Below, piece after piece: positions 33,487-41,476 of a DNA stretch of 64,000 bases (positions are counted from its first letter, which is position 1; every line of letters starts with the position of its first letter). The stretch is from contig NZ_CP040174.1 in NCBI RefSeq assembly GCF_007858535.1, positions 1,240,001 to 1,304,000 of the forward strand, in the 5' to 3' direction. A model generated the notes under the pieces. It saw only the letters and a list, made by a program, of their open reading frames with translations. It had not been told where the DNA came from and made no database searches. Position numbers and translations under genes: made by a program. Origin of the DNA: Arthrobacter sp. UKPF54-2 (lineage in GTDB: Bacteria; Actinomycetota; Actinomycetes; Actinomycetales; Micrococcaceae).

Positions 33487-34566
33487 GTGAAGCCCGCGAC
33501 ATTGCTTGCCGACATGTTCACCATGGCTCCGGCCAACAAGGATCACCAGGTCGCGGTCCGGTGCGCCGTCGGCGTCTTTGTCCCGTTGCTCACCCTGGTG
33601 CTGCTGGGCCGGCTGGATCTGGCCATTTTTGCCTCTTTTGGCGCCTTCACCGGAATCTACGGACGGAACGAGCCCCACGGCCGGCGGTTGATCCTCCAGT
33701 TGCGGGCCGGCACGCTGATGCTGGCCGTGATCCTGCTCGGTGCCCTGACGGCCCGGGCCGGCGAAACATTCGCCCTCACGCCGTCCGGCAGCACCTGGCT
33801 GCAGGTCCTCGCCACCACGCTGGTGGCCGGCGGCTGCTCGCTGATTGTCGCCTGGTGGCGGCTCCGGCCGGCGGGATCCCTGTTCCACATCTTCGCCTTC
33901 GCGGCAATCGCCTCCATCCACAACCAGCCGCCGCTGTGGCAGGCCATGCTGGTGGCCGTCCTAACGGTCCTCTTCGCGCTATTGATGGGTCTGTCCTCCC
34001 GAGTGGTCCCGAGCCGCCGCCAGCCGTGGTCCTGGCCCGCGCCGGCACGGCTCACCGACCGGGAGCGACGCGTCGCCTGGCTGGAGGCGGTGGGATACCT
34101 CGTGGCGGCGGGGCTGGCCGGCGCCCTTGCCACCATGATCGGGGAGTGGCTCGGCTTCGGCCACAACTACTGGGCCATGGTGGCCGCCGTCGTCCCGCTG
34201 GTGGGGCACTCCACCCGGCACCGCCTCAGCCGAGGCGTGCAGCGCATCATCGGGACCGCCCTGGGACTGGTCCTGCTCGCGCTGATCCTGCTGCTGGAAC
34301 CCGCCCCCTGGCAGACGGTCCTGGTGATCGCGGCCTGCCAGTTCGGCGCCGAAATGTTCATTGCCCGCCAATACGTGCTGGCCCAGGTCTTCGTCACCCC
34401 TCTGGCGCTGATTTCGACCCTGCTGGTGGCCCCGACGCCGGCGGGGACGCTGCTGCGGGACCGGTTCCTGGAGACCGTCATCGGAGCCGCCGTCGGCGTC
34501 GCCGTGGTGCTGGCCCCGGCCGTGTGGCGCCGGCTCAGCGTGGGCGGCCATTCAATGGAAGACTGA
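33487..34566 (+). CDS. FUSC family membrane protein, probable aromatic-acid exporter
   Basis: The 359-residue protein has about ten predicted helices in two blocks (30-185 and 205-345) with the FUSC pattern: RCAVGVFVPLLTLVLLG, ASFGAFTGIYGRNEPHGRR and, in the second block, GHNYWAMVAAVVPLVGHSTR and RIIGTALG. FUSC proteins include AaeB, which exports 4-hydroxybenzoate in E. coli. Next to pobA and an IclR gene, and with the same operator ahead of it, a safety-valve exporter for 4-hydroxybenzoate is a reasonable inference; import cannot be excluded. It is about half the length of AaeB and lacks its large soluble domain. The start is GTG with AAGGAAGG upstream. Confidence 0.87.
   Translation: MKPATLLADMFTMAPANKDHQVAVRCAVGVFVPLLTLVLLGRLDLAIFASFGAFTGIYGRNEPHGRRLILQLRAGTLMLAVILLGALTARAGETFALTPSGSTWLQVLATTLVAGGCSLIVAWWRLRPAGSLFHIFAFAAIASIHNQPPLWQAMLVAVLTVLFALLMGLSSRVVPSRRQPWSWPAPARLTDRERRVAWLEAVGYLVAAGLAGALATMIGEWLGFGHNYWAMVAAVVPLVGHSTRHRLSRGVQRIIGTALGLVLLALILLLEPAPWQTVLVIAACQFGAEMFIARQYVLAQVFVTPLALISTLLVAPTPAGTLLRDRFLETVIGAAVGVAVVLAPAVWRRLSVGGHSMED
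34546..34560. promoter_or_regulatory. IclR-type operator B, upstream of the IclR gene
   Basis: GGCCATTCAATGGAA lies inside the 3' end of the FUSC gene, centred about 50 bp before the IclR start. It matches operator C at 12 of 15 positions, including the complete right arm, and would permit autoregulation. Confidence 0.7.
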
Positions 34567-34602
34567 TGCCAGGCACAGCAACGGCTTAGGGAAGCAGGAC
34601 GG

Positions 34603-35382
34603 ATGGCTAACTCCCGCACCGGGGACTCGGTGGTGGACCGTGTGGTGCGCCTGATCGAGGCGTTCCCGGAGGGCTCGGCGGCCCTGCAGCTTTCCGACCT
34701 CGCGGACCGGGCCGGCCTGCCACTGACGACGGCGCACCGGCTGGTCCGGCAGCTGGCCGGGCATGGCCTCGTGGAGCTGGGCGGCGGGGGATCGGTCCGG
34801 CTGGGGCTGCGGCTCTGGGAGCTGGTGAACCGGAATTCCCCCACCCTCGCCCTCCGGCAGGCGGCCTTGCCCTTTATGGAGGACATCCAGCAGGTGCTCC
34901 ACCAGAACGTCAACCTGGCCGTGCTGGATGGCTGGGAGGCTCTTTTCGTGGAGCGGTTGTCCCGCCGCGGCTCCGTGGCGAACCGGGCGAAGATCGCCGG
35001 CCGGATGCCCGTGCACCTCTCCTCGGCCGGGCTGGCTTTGATGGCCCACCAGCCGGCGGCGGCGCAGGCGGAGTACCTGCGCCAGTTCACTGATCCCGAG
35101 GGCAGGTTGCGCGCCGCGGACGTCCGCGCGCTCCTGGCCGAGGTGGCCGGCCAGGGTTTCGCCGAGCTGGCCGGAGTGGTGGATCCCGACACCTGGGGAA
35201 TCGCCGTCCCGGTGCTGGACGGCCGGAAGCGGGCCATGGCGGCACTCGGCGTCGTGGTTCCGCTGCGGGAGGTGCGGCTTCAGGCGCTGGTGCCGGCCCT
35301 GCAGACCGCTGCGCGGGGGATCGGGCGCCGGCTCGGGGACTCCCGCGCCGCCGTTGATTTCCGTTCAATGGAAGACGTGTAA
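34603..35382 (+). CDS. IclR family regulator of the 4-hydroxybenzoate module (PobR-like)
   Basis: The 259-residue regulator has an N-terminal winged HTH (about 8-65; LQLSDLADRAGLPLTTAHRL) and the effector-binding domain (about 80-245; MPVHLSSAGLALMAHQP, WGIAVPVLDGRKRAMAALGV). It sits between the FUSC exporter gene and pobA, all on the plus strand. Three near-identical 15-bp palindromes precede these three genes, so it very likely controls all of them, including itself. 4-hydroxybenzoate as effector is inferred. The third palindrome lies within its own last codons. Confidence 0.9.
   Translation: MANSRTGDSVVDRVVRLIEAFPEGSAALQLSDLADRAGLPLTTAHRLVRQLAGHGLVELGGGGSVRLGLRLWELVNRNSPTLALRQAALPFMEDIQQVLHQNVNLAVLDGWEALFVERLSRRGSVANRAKIAGRMPVHLSSAGLALMAHQPAAAQAEYLRQFTDPEGRLRAADVRALLAEVAGQGFAELAGVVDPDTWGIAVPVLDGRKRAMAALGVVVPLREVRLQALVPALQTAARGIGRRLGDSRAAVDFRSMEDV
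35359..35373. promoter_or_regulatory. IclR-type operator C, upstream of pobA
   Basis: TTCCGTTCAATGGAA is a palindrome apart from its central base, located in the last codons of the IclR gene and centred about 110 bp upstream of the pobA start. It differs from operator A only at the central base. Confidence 0.78.
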
Positions 35383-35475
35383 CGCGGATCACCGCTTCGG
35401 GCGCACACTGTAGCCAGAGAATCCACCGGCCCCGGACGCCCAGCAGTCCCGGCCCCGCAACGAAGCGAGGACACC

Positions 35476-36666
35476 ATGGCAAACCGCAAAGTCATCACCA
35501 CCCAGGTCGCGATCGTGGGCGGCGGCCCCGCCGGGCTGATGCTCTCCCACCTCCTGGCAAAGGAAGGCATCGAATCCACCGTGGTCGAGCTGCGCAGCCG
35601 GCAGGAGATCTCCGAGACCGTGCGGGCCGGCATCCTCGAGCACGGCACCGTCAACCTCCTCGTGGACAGCGACGTCTCCGACCGTGTGTTGCGCGACGGC
35701 GACCGCCACGACGGCATCGAACTGCGGTTCAACGGCGAAAGCCACCGCATCGACTTCCAGGACCTGGTCGGCGAATCGGTCTGGCTCTACCCCCAGACCG
35801 ACGTCTTTATGGACCTCGCCGCGCGCCGGGAGGCCGACGGCGGGGACGTCCGGTACGGCGTCACGGACACCAGTATCCACGACATTGAGGGCGCGCCGCG
35901 GGTGTGGTTCACCGACGCCGACGGCACCGAGTACGAGCTCCAGGCGGACTTCATCGCCGGCGCGGACGGCTCCCGCAGCCACTGCCGCGTCCAGATCCCG
36001 GAGGCGGCCCGCAAGTGGTACTTCCACGAGTACCCATTCGCCTGGTTCGGAATCCTCGCGGAGGCCCCGCGCAGTGCCGATGAGCTGATCTACGCCAACT
36101 CAGCCAACGGCTTCGCGCTGATCAGCCAGCGGACCGAGACCGTGCAGCGGATGTACTTCCAGTGCGACCCGAACGAGGACGTGCGGAACTGGGACGAGGA
36201 CCGGATCTGGGAGGCCTTCCGCAGCCGCGTCAACGGCAACGGCTTCGAGCTCAAGGAGGGCCCCGTCATCGACAAGACCGTCCTGAAGTTCCGCAGCTTT
36301 GTGCACGCCCCGATGCGGCACGGCAAACTCTTCCTGGCCGGCGACGCCGCCCACACAGTCCCGCCCACCGGCGCCAAGGGCCTGAACCTGGCCATCCACG
36401 ACGTGCGGGTCCTGTTTGAGGGCCTCGACAGCTTCTACAAGACCGGCTCCAACAAGCTCATGGACCTGTACAGCGACCGCGCCCTGGACCGGGTCTGGAA
36501 GGCGCAGCACTTCTCCTACTGGATGACCTCCATGCTCCATACCCCGGCCGACGCCGACGACTTCGCCCGCGCCCGTCAGCTCGGCGAGCTCAGCTCCGTG
36601 GTGTCCTCGCGGCACGGCCGCGCCTACCTCGTGGAGGCCTACACCGGCTGGCCCGCAGGGCGCTAG
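35476..36666 (+). CDS. pobA: 4-hydroxybenzoate 3-monooxygenase
   Basis: The 396-residue flavoprotein hydroxylates 4-hydroxybenzoate to protocatechuate with NAD(P)H and O2. It shows the FAD motif VAIVGGGPAGLMLSHLL (about 10-26), the DG motif IAGADGSRSHCR (about 157-168) and the GD motif LFLAGDAAHTVPPTGAKGLN (about 283-302). Its length matches classical PobA (around 390). ATG 35476 has GAGGAC upstream. The product enters the pcaHG route encoded about 12 kb upstream. Control by the upstream IclR gene is indicated by operator C. Confidence 0.96.
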   Translation: MANRKVITTQVAIVGGGPAGLMLSHLLAKEGIESTVVELRSRQEISETVRAGILEHGTVNLLVDSDVSDRVLRDGDRHDGIELRFNGESHRIDFQDLVGESVWLYPQTDVFMDLAARREADGGDVRYGVTDTSIHDIEGAPRVWFTDADGTEYELQADFIAGADGSRSHCRVQIPEAARKWYFHEYPFAWFGILAEAPRSADELIYANSANGFALISQRTETVQRMYFQCDPNEDVRNWDEDRIWEAFRSRVNGNGFELKEGPVIDKTVLKFRSFVHAPMRHGKLFLAGDAAHTVPPTGAKGLNLAIHDVRVLFEGLDSFYKTGSNKLMDLYSDRALDRVWKAQHFSYWMTSMLHTPADADDFARARQLGELSSVVSSRHGRAYLVEAYTGWPAGR

Positions 36667-36773
36667 GAACGGCCCCGGGAGGGGGCACAATTCCGTCGAC
36701 AGCACCCCTGCTCAGGACTAGCCTTTAACCGTCCCAGCATGACCCGACAAGGACGACGGAGAGGTGTCCGATC

Positions 36774-37166
36774 ATGGGAAGCACAGAGAATATCGAGCTG
36801 GTCCGGCGGGGGTACGAGGCCTTTAACGCCGGGGATATGGCGACCCTCAGCGAGCTCTTCGCGGAGGACGCAGTCTGGTATGCAGCCGGGAGCGGTGTGC
36901 TGTCCGGAACGAAGCAGGGACGGGACGCCGTCCTGGCGTATTTTGGCGAACTGGGAGCGGGCAGCCAAGGCTCGTTCCAGGCCAGCGTCGAGGACATTGT
37001 GGGCGGGGAGAATCACACGGTCGCAATCCAGCACGCCCAGGCAACAAGCAACGGGCAGACCCTGGCGATGGGCACCGTCATCGCTTTTGTGGTCCGCGAC
37101 GGAAAGATCGCCGAGGGCCGCGAGTACTCCGAAGACACCGCCAAGTGGGACGATTTCTGGGCTTGA
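36774..37166 (+). CDS. NTF2-like (SnoaL-type) protein
   Basis: The 130-residue cone-shaped alpha+beta-barrel protein matches the SnoaL-like pattern: ENIELVRRGYEAFNAGDMAT, LSELFAEDAVWYAAGSGVLS, GRDAVLAYFGEL and a final strand VVRDGKIAEGREYSEDTAKW. Proteins of this fold act as isomerases, cyclases or ligand-binding stress proteins. GGAGAGG lies about 9 nt before the ATG. It follows pobA by 107 bp on the same strand but has its own leader, so a shared function is not established. Confidence 0.85.
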   Translation: MGSTENIELVRRGYEAFNAGDMATLSELFAEDAVWYAAGSGVLSGTKQGRDAVLAYFGELGAGSQGSFQASVEDIVGGENHTVAIQHAQATSNGQTLAMGTVIAFVVRDGKIAEGREYSEDTAKWDDFWA

Positions 37167-37182
37167 TGGGACAGCCCGAAGG

Positions 37183-38994
37183 CTAGGGCACCAGCGCAGG
37201 ACCGGTGCGCCCGGAATCCGCCAAGGCCGCCGCCGGGGTTTCCAGGCCGGGGGCCTTGGCCTTTGCCCGCGTGCCCGGCTTCCGACCGGACCGGCCGTAG
37301 ACCAAGTACATCGTCACACCAGTGATCACCATCAGCAGCACCGTGTAGACGAAGGTGTTGGACACCCCCTCGATGCCCTCCGCGCCGTCGGTGTTCGCCT
37401 TGATGACCAGGCCCAGCGGCTGGAAGAGCGGGTGGGCCAGGAAGATCGCGGTGTCGTAGTCGTCCAGCATGCTGTTGAAGTTCAACGCCGTGACCGCGGC
37501 CGCGGCGGGCAGCACGATCGGCAGTAGAATGCGCCGGAAGATGTAGAGCGTTTTCGCGCCCATGATCCCGGCGGCCTCCTCGAGCGAGGAGTTGACCGCG
37601 GCGAAGGAGGCCTTGAGCATCCTGAGAGTAAAGGGGATCTTCACGGTTACAAAGGCCACGAGCAGGATCACGGTGGTGCCGGTCAGCACGGCGCCGCCCA
37701 CCAGCGGATTCGGGTGGTCATAGCTGAGGATCAGGCCCAGGGCCAGCAGCGCCGCCGGCAAAATCCACGGAATGTGCAGCAGGTACTCGACGGCGGTGGT
37801 GACCCATTTACGGTACTTCTGCAGGATCCGGGCCACGAACAGCAGACCGCCGACGGCGATCACGGCGGCCACTGCGCTGTAGGCGATGCTGATGAGGAAC
37901 GGCCGCAGCCCCGACGGCTGGGTGAGAACCCGGACGTAGTTGTCCAGGGTCAGGCTGCCCGGCTGCAGCTGCCCGGTCTGGATGGCGGCGCCGTCGGCAA
38001 AGGAGTACAGCACGATCAGGACCACCGGCAGCGTGTAGACCGCGAACAGCAGGTACGCAATGGTGTGCACGACGGCGTTGGCCACGGGGTTGGTGATCTG
38101 CTGCTTCTGCAGCCCGGCGGAGACCTTGGACACCGAGAAGTAGGTTCCGCCCTTTTCCAGCCGCGTCATGACGGCGAGCATCAGCATGGTCGCCACGCCC
38201 AGGATAACGGCCAGCAGGGCTGCGAGGTCCCGGGAGGTGGGACTGTTGGTGAACGTCAGGATCATCGGTGTGATGGTCTGGAAGTCCCGGCCGCCGAGCA
38301 CCTGCGGCGCGGAGAGGGCGCCAAGTCCGGTCAGGAAGGAAAGCACTGTCACGGCGAACAGGGTGGGCTTGAGCATCGGCAGCACAATCCGGCGCAGGAT
38401 GGTCCAGGTGGAGGCGCCCATGTTCCGTGCCGCCTCGATGGTTTGGTAGTCCACCCCCTTGAGGGCATTGGTGACAAACAGCATGTGGTTGGTGGTGGTG
38501 GCAAACGTCATGACGGCCAGGACGGCGAAGAACCCGGAAAACCAACCGGGGTCCAGATCCGGGAAGACGGAGACCAGGAACCCGGTGACGATCCCCTTTT
38601 CCCCGTAGATGAACTTGTACCCGGCGGCGAGGACGATGCCGCCGTAGATGAAGGTGGTGGCGTAGCCGAGGAACAGGATCCGGGAACCGCGGATCTTGAA
38701 GTACTGGGTGACCAGCACAATGAAGATCCCCACCACGTTGACCGTGATGGACAGGGCCACGGCCAGCAGGAAGCTGTTGCCCAGCGATTTCATCGCCCGC
38801 TGCGAGGAGAACAGCTTCTCCGCGGCCCGGCCGGAGAACTGCCCGTCCGGGAAGAACGTCTGGATCAGCACATTCGCGTTGGGCCAGACCAGGAAGGCGG
38901 TGATAAACCAGGTCAGGACGACGCCGGCCACCAGCACCGCCGGGGAGCGGAGCATGCTCCGGGTGCTGGCGCCGCCGGCGCCGGCCCGGCTCAC
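37183..38994 (-). CDS. ABC importer permease, two fused transmembrane halves
   Basis: The 603-residue protein contains two binding-protein-dependent permease domains in one chain (about 60-290 and 335-565), each with an EAA loop: EAARNMGASTWTILRRIVLP and EEAAGIMGAKTLYIFRRILL. About twelve helices are predicted. This fused form is typical of ferric-iron (Fbp-type) and 2-aminoethylphosphonate-type importers. GTG 38994 overlaps the ATPase stop by 4 bp. With the ATPase and binding-protein genes it makes a complete importer. Confidence 0.93.
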   Translation of the reverse strand: MSRAGAGGASTRSMLRSPAVLVAGVVLTWFITAFLVWPNANVLIQTFFPDGQFSGRAAEKLFSSQRAMKSLGNSFLLAVALSITVNVVGIFIVLVTQYFKIRGSRILFLGYATTFIYGGIVLAAGYKFIYGEKGIVTGFLVSVFPDLDPGWFSGFFAVLAVMTFATTTNHMLFVTNALKGVDYQTIEAARNMGASTWTILRRIVLPMLKPTLFAVTVLSFLTGLGALSAPQVLGGRDFQTITPMILTFTNSPTSRDLAALLAVILGVATMLMLAVMTRLEKGGTYFSVSKVSAGLQKQQITNPVANAVVHTIAYLLFAVYTLPVVLIVLYSFADGAAIQTGQLQPGSLTLDNYVRVLTQPSGLRPFLISIAYSAVAAVIAVGGLLFVARILQKYRKWVTTAVEYLLHIPWILPAALLALGLILSYDHPNPLVGGAVLTGTTVILLVAFVTVKIPFTLRMLKASFAAVNSSLEEAAGIMGAKTLYIFRRILLPIVLPAAAAVTALNFNSMLDDYDTAIFLAHPLFQPLGLVIKANTDGAEGIEGVSNTFVYTVLLMVITGVTMYLVYGRSGRKPGTRAKAKAPGLETPAAALADSGRTGPALVP

Positions 38995-40055
38995 GCCCGG
39001 TTCGCTTCCTGCAGCCGGGCGCCCAGCGAGACGCCGGTCTCCGGGTCGTACTGGAGCACGTGAGCCGGCTGGACGTAGACGGTGGCGGGGCTCCCGGTAA
39101 CGGGGTGGGCGCCGCCGTCTTCCCTGACCAGGAGCCGGATCTCGGAACCGTGGCAGCGCACGACGTAGCGGCTGTGCAGGCCGTGGTAGGTCCGCGAGAT
39201 GACGGTGCCGTCCACCGGAACGGCCGAGCCGTCGGCGGCCGGCTCCAGCGACGCCTTCTCCACCCGGAGGTAAGAGTTGGCCGAGGGGTCCAGGGCGTGG
39301 CGTGCGAGCCGGTTCAGTTCGGCGACGAGGTCTGCACCCAGGCGCGAGCTGTCGCCGATAAAGTTGCAGACGAACTCGGTGGCGGACTCGTCGTAGATGC
39401 TTTGCGGCGTGCCCACCTGCTCTACCACACCCTGGTTGAAGACGGCCATCCGGTCGCTCATGGCCAGCGCCTCGTCCTGGTCATGGGTGACGTAGACCGT
39501 GGTGATGCCGAACTCGCTCTGCAGGTCCTTGAGCTGCTGCCGGAGCTGGTGCCGGAGCTTGGCGTCCAGGTTCGAGAGCGGCTCGTCGAGCAGCAGGATC
39601 TTCGGCTGCAGCACCAGCGCCCGGGCGACGGCGACGCGCTGCTGCTGGCCGCCGGAGAGTTCGGAGACGTTCTTGTGCAGCTGCTCCTCGGACAGGTCCA
39701 CGCGCCGGGCGATGTCGCGGACCAGCCGGTCGCTCTCGGACGCCTTCTCCTTGCGGACGCGCAGGCCGAAGGCGATGTTTTCCCAGACACTCATGCTTGG
39801 GAACAGGGCATAGTTCTGGAACACCATGCCGACCTGCCGCTTGTCGCTGGGCAGCCGCGTGACCGCCCGGCCGTCGACGTAGACCTCGCCGGCGGAGGGC
39901 TCGATGAACCCCGCCAGCGTGCGCAGCGCCGTCGTTTTGCCGCAGCCCGATGGCCCCAGCAGCGTAAAGAACTCGCCCTGCTTCACCTCCAGGTTCAGCC
40001 CGGGGATGGCGGTGAAGTCACCGAACGTGACCTCGATGTTTTCGAAACGGATCAT
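38991..40055 (-). CDS. ABC importer ATP-binding subunit (FbpC/PotA type)
   Basis: The 354-residue ATPase has Walker A GPSGCGKTT (about 34-42), a Q-loop near FQNYALFP, signature ELSGGQQQRVAVAR (about 134-147), Walker B ILLLDEPLSNLD and an H-loop VYVTHDQDEALAM. A C-terminal TOBE/OB regulatory domain follows (about 240-350), as in PotA and FbpC. It energises the fused permease encoded immediately downstream. It is 112 bp downstream of the solute-binding gene. Confidence 0.95.
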   Translation of the reverse strand: MIRFENIEVTFGDFTAIPGLNLEVKQGEFFTLLGPSGCGKTTALRTLAGFIEPSAGEVYVDGRAVTRLPSDKRQVGMVFQNYALFPSMSVWENIAFGLRVRKEKASESDRLVRDIARRVDLSEEQLHKNVSELSGGQQQRVAVARALVLQPKILLLDEPLSNLDAKLRHQLRQQLKDLQSEFGITTVYVTHDQDEALAMSDRMAVFNQGVVEQVGTPQSIYDESATEFVCNFIGDSSRLGADLVAELNRLARHALDPSANSYLRVEKASLEPAADGSAVPVDGTVISRTYHGLHSRYVVRCHGSEIRLLVREDGGAHPVTGSPATVYVQPAHVLQYDPETGVSLGARLQEANRA

Positions 40056-40167
40056 GGAACCTGTCTTTTCTGGCGGCGGGGCAGGGTCAGGGGCAGGGCG
40101 GCGACGGCGACGGCGGCGACGGCGGGCCCGGCCGGCGCTGCTGCCGGCCGGGCCCCGCCCGCACGGC

Positions 40168-41304
40168 TCAGCTCATGTATTCCAGTTCGATCTTTTCGAC
40201 CCACTTGCCCATGTTCGCCTGCACGAAGTTCCAGTCGATGTCCTGCTGCTTGAGCGTCTTGAAGAACTCGACGACCTCGGGCTTGGCCTGGGCCACGGCG
40301 GCCGTGTTGACCGGCATGGAGTTGAACTGCTGGGCCCAGGCGCCCTGGGTCTGCGCGCTGCCGAACCAGTTGATGAACTTGAGCGCCTCGTCCTTTTTCT
40401 TCGAGCCCTTGACCAGGGCAACCTGCTCGATCGCCAGCGGCACGCCCACGGACGGCATCACGGTGCCCACGGTGACCTTGAAGGACTTCTGCCGTTCGGC
40501 GATGATCGAGGACGGCATCTGGCCCATGTCCGTGTCACCGGAGGCGATGCGGGCGAAGAGGTCGGTCTTGGCGACCGCCGGGGTGCCGTTCTTGAAGTAC
40601 CCCTCGATCTGCTTCCAGCCCTCGTCGGAGATGCCCAGGTCGCCGCCGTCGTCCTTGTAGCGGGTCAGGATGCTGGCGAACACCAGCTGCGCGGTTGCGG
40701 TGCCCAGGCCCGTGACGCGCTCGTAGCGGGACTTGAACTTGTCTTGCGTCCAGAGGTCGGTCCAGTCCTTGGGCGCCTGGTCCTTGCTGTACTTGGCGGA
40801 GTTGTAGCCGAGCAGGATTGCCTGCTGGACCAGGGGCCAGTACGCCCTGGAATCGGACTTGTCACCCTTGGCGGCATCGACTTCCCCGGACCACGACGGG
40901 GTGAACGGCTCAACCGCGCCGGCGGCCTTGATCTGCTCGAAGTACATGTTGTTCAGGCCGAACGCCACGTCGGCGATCGGGTTGTTCTTCTCGGCGATCA
41001 GCTTGTTGGTGGCGTCGGCACCGCCGGCGCCTACGATCTGGATCTTGAACCCGGCCTCCGCGGCCTTCTGGGTCAGCCACTCGCCGCGGCCCTCGCCGTT
41101 GGAGTTCGTGTAGACCACCAGGGTCTCGCCGGACGGCGGACCGGAGGGGGCGACGGCGGCCGGACCGGCGGCGGCGGAGGAGGACCCGGGGGCGGCGGCG
41201 CCGGCGCCGCAGCCGGAGAGCAGGCTGACGGCGACGGCGGCGGCAACCATGGTTTTCAACGTGCGCACAGGTGGGACTCGATTCTGATTGGGATCAGGGG
41301 GCAT
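40168..41304 (-). CDS. ABC importer solute-binding lipoprotein
   Basis: The 378-residue extracellular binding protein of the ferric/2-aminoethylphosphonate type has a lipoprotein signal peptide ending in LLSGC (C about 32), a Ser/Ala/Gly linker, then a periplasmic-binding fold with ETLVVYTNSNGEGRGEWLTQ. It also has NPIADVAFGLNNMYFEQIKA and DEALKFINWFGSAQTQGAWA. Ligand is not certain: the family binds Fe(III) complexes or phosphonates. Start 41304 is near-leaderless (TAGGCT upstream); an internal GTG at 41268 is an alternative. A perfect palindrome lies about 55 bp upstream. Confidence 0.9.
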   Translation of the reverse strand: MPPDPNQNRVPPVRTLKTMVAAAVAVSLLSGCGAGAAAPGSSSAAAGPAAVAPSGPPSGETLVVYTNSNGEGRGEWLTQKAAEAGFKIQIVGAGGADATNKLIAEKNNPIADVAFGLNNMYFEQIKAAGAVEPFTPSWSGEVDAAKGDKSDSRAYWPLVQQAILLGYNSAKYSKDQAPKDWTDLWTQDKFKSRYERVTGLGTATAQLVFASILTRYKDDGGDLGISDEGWKQIEGYFKNGTPAVAKTDLFARIASGDTDMGQMPSSIIAERQKSFKVTVGTVMPSVGVPLAIEQVALVKGSKKKDEALKFINWFGSAQTQGAWAQQFNSMPVNTAAVAQAKPEVVEFFKTLKQQDIDWNFVQANMGKWVEKIELEYMS

Positions 41305-41352
41305 TGTGGGGCCAGCCTATAGCCGCGGGTTGCGGATTGGGGCGATTATGCC

Positions 41353-41365
41353 TATCGAATCGATA
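41353..41365. promoter_or_regulatory. palindrome TATCGA-A-TCGATA upstream of the importer operon
   Basis: A 6-bp perfect inverted repeat with a single central base sits in an AT-rich patch of the 172-bp gap upstream of the solute-binding protein gene, about 49 bp before its start. It does not resemble the DtxR/IdeR iron box. An operator for an unlinked regulator is the likely role. Confidence 0.45.
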
Positions 41366-41476
41366 AAATCGTTCGGGCCACGATGTTCGAGTCTGGCCCG
41401 CGCGTTGGAACGGTGTGTGCCCGCGGGCTTAACGGGCGTTGAACTCCCGGCGCCGCCCTGGCAGGTCAGGCCAGCG

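Noticed and set aside
40168..41304. Calling the importer an iron transporter on the basis of the family alone
   Set aside because: The same family includes phosphonate binders, and no iron-box operator was found upstream.
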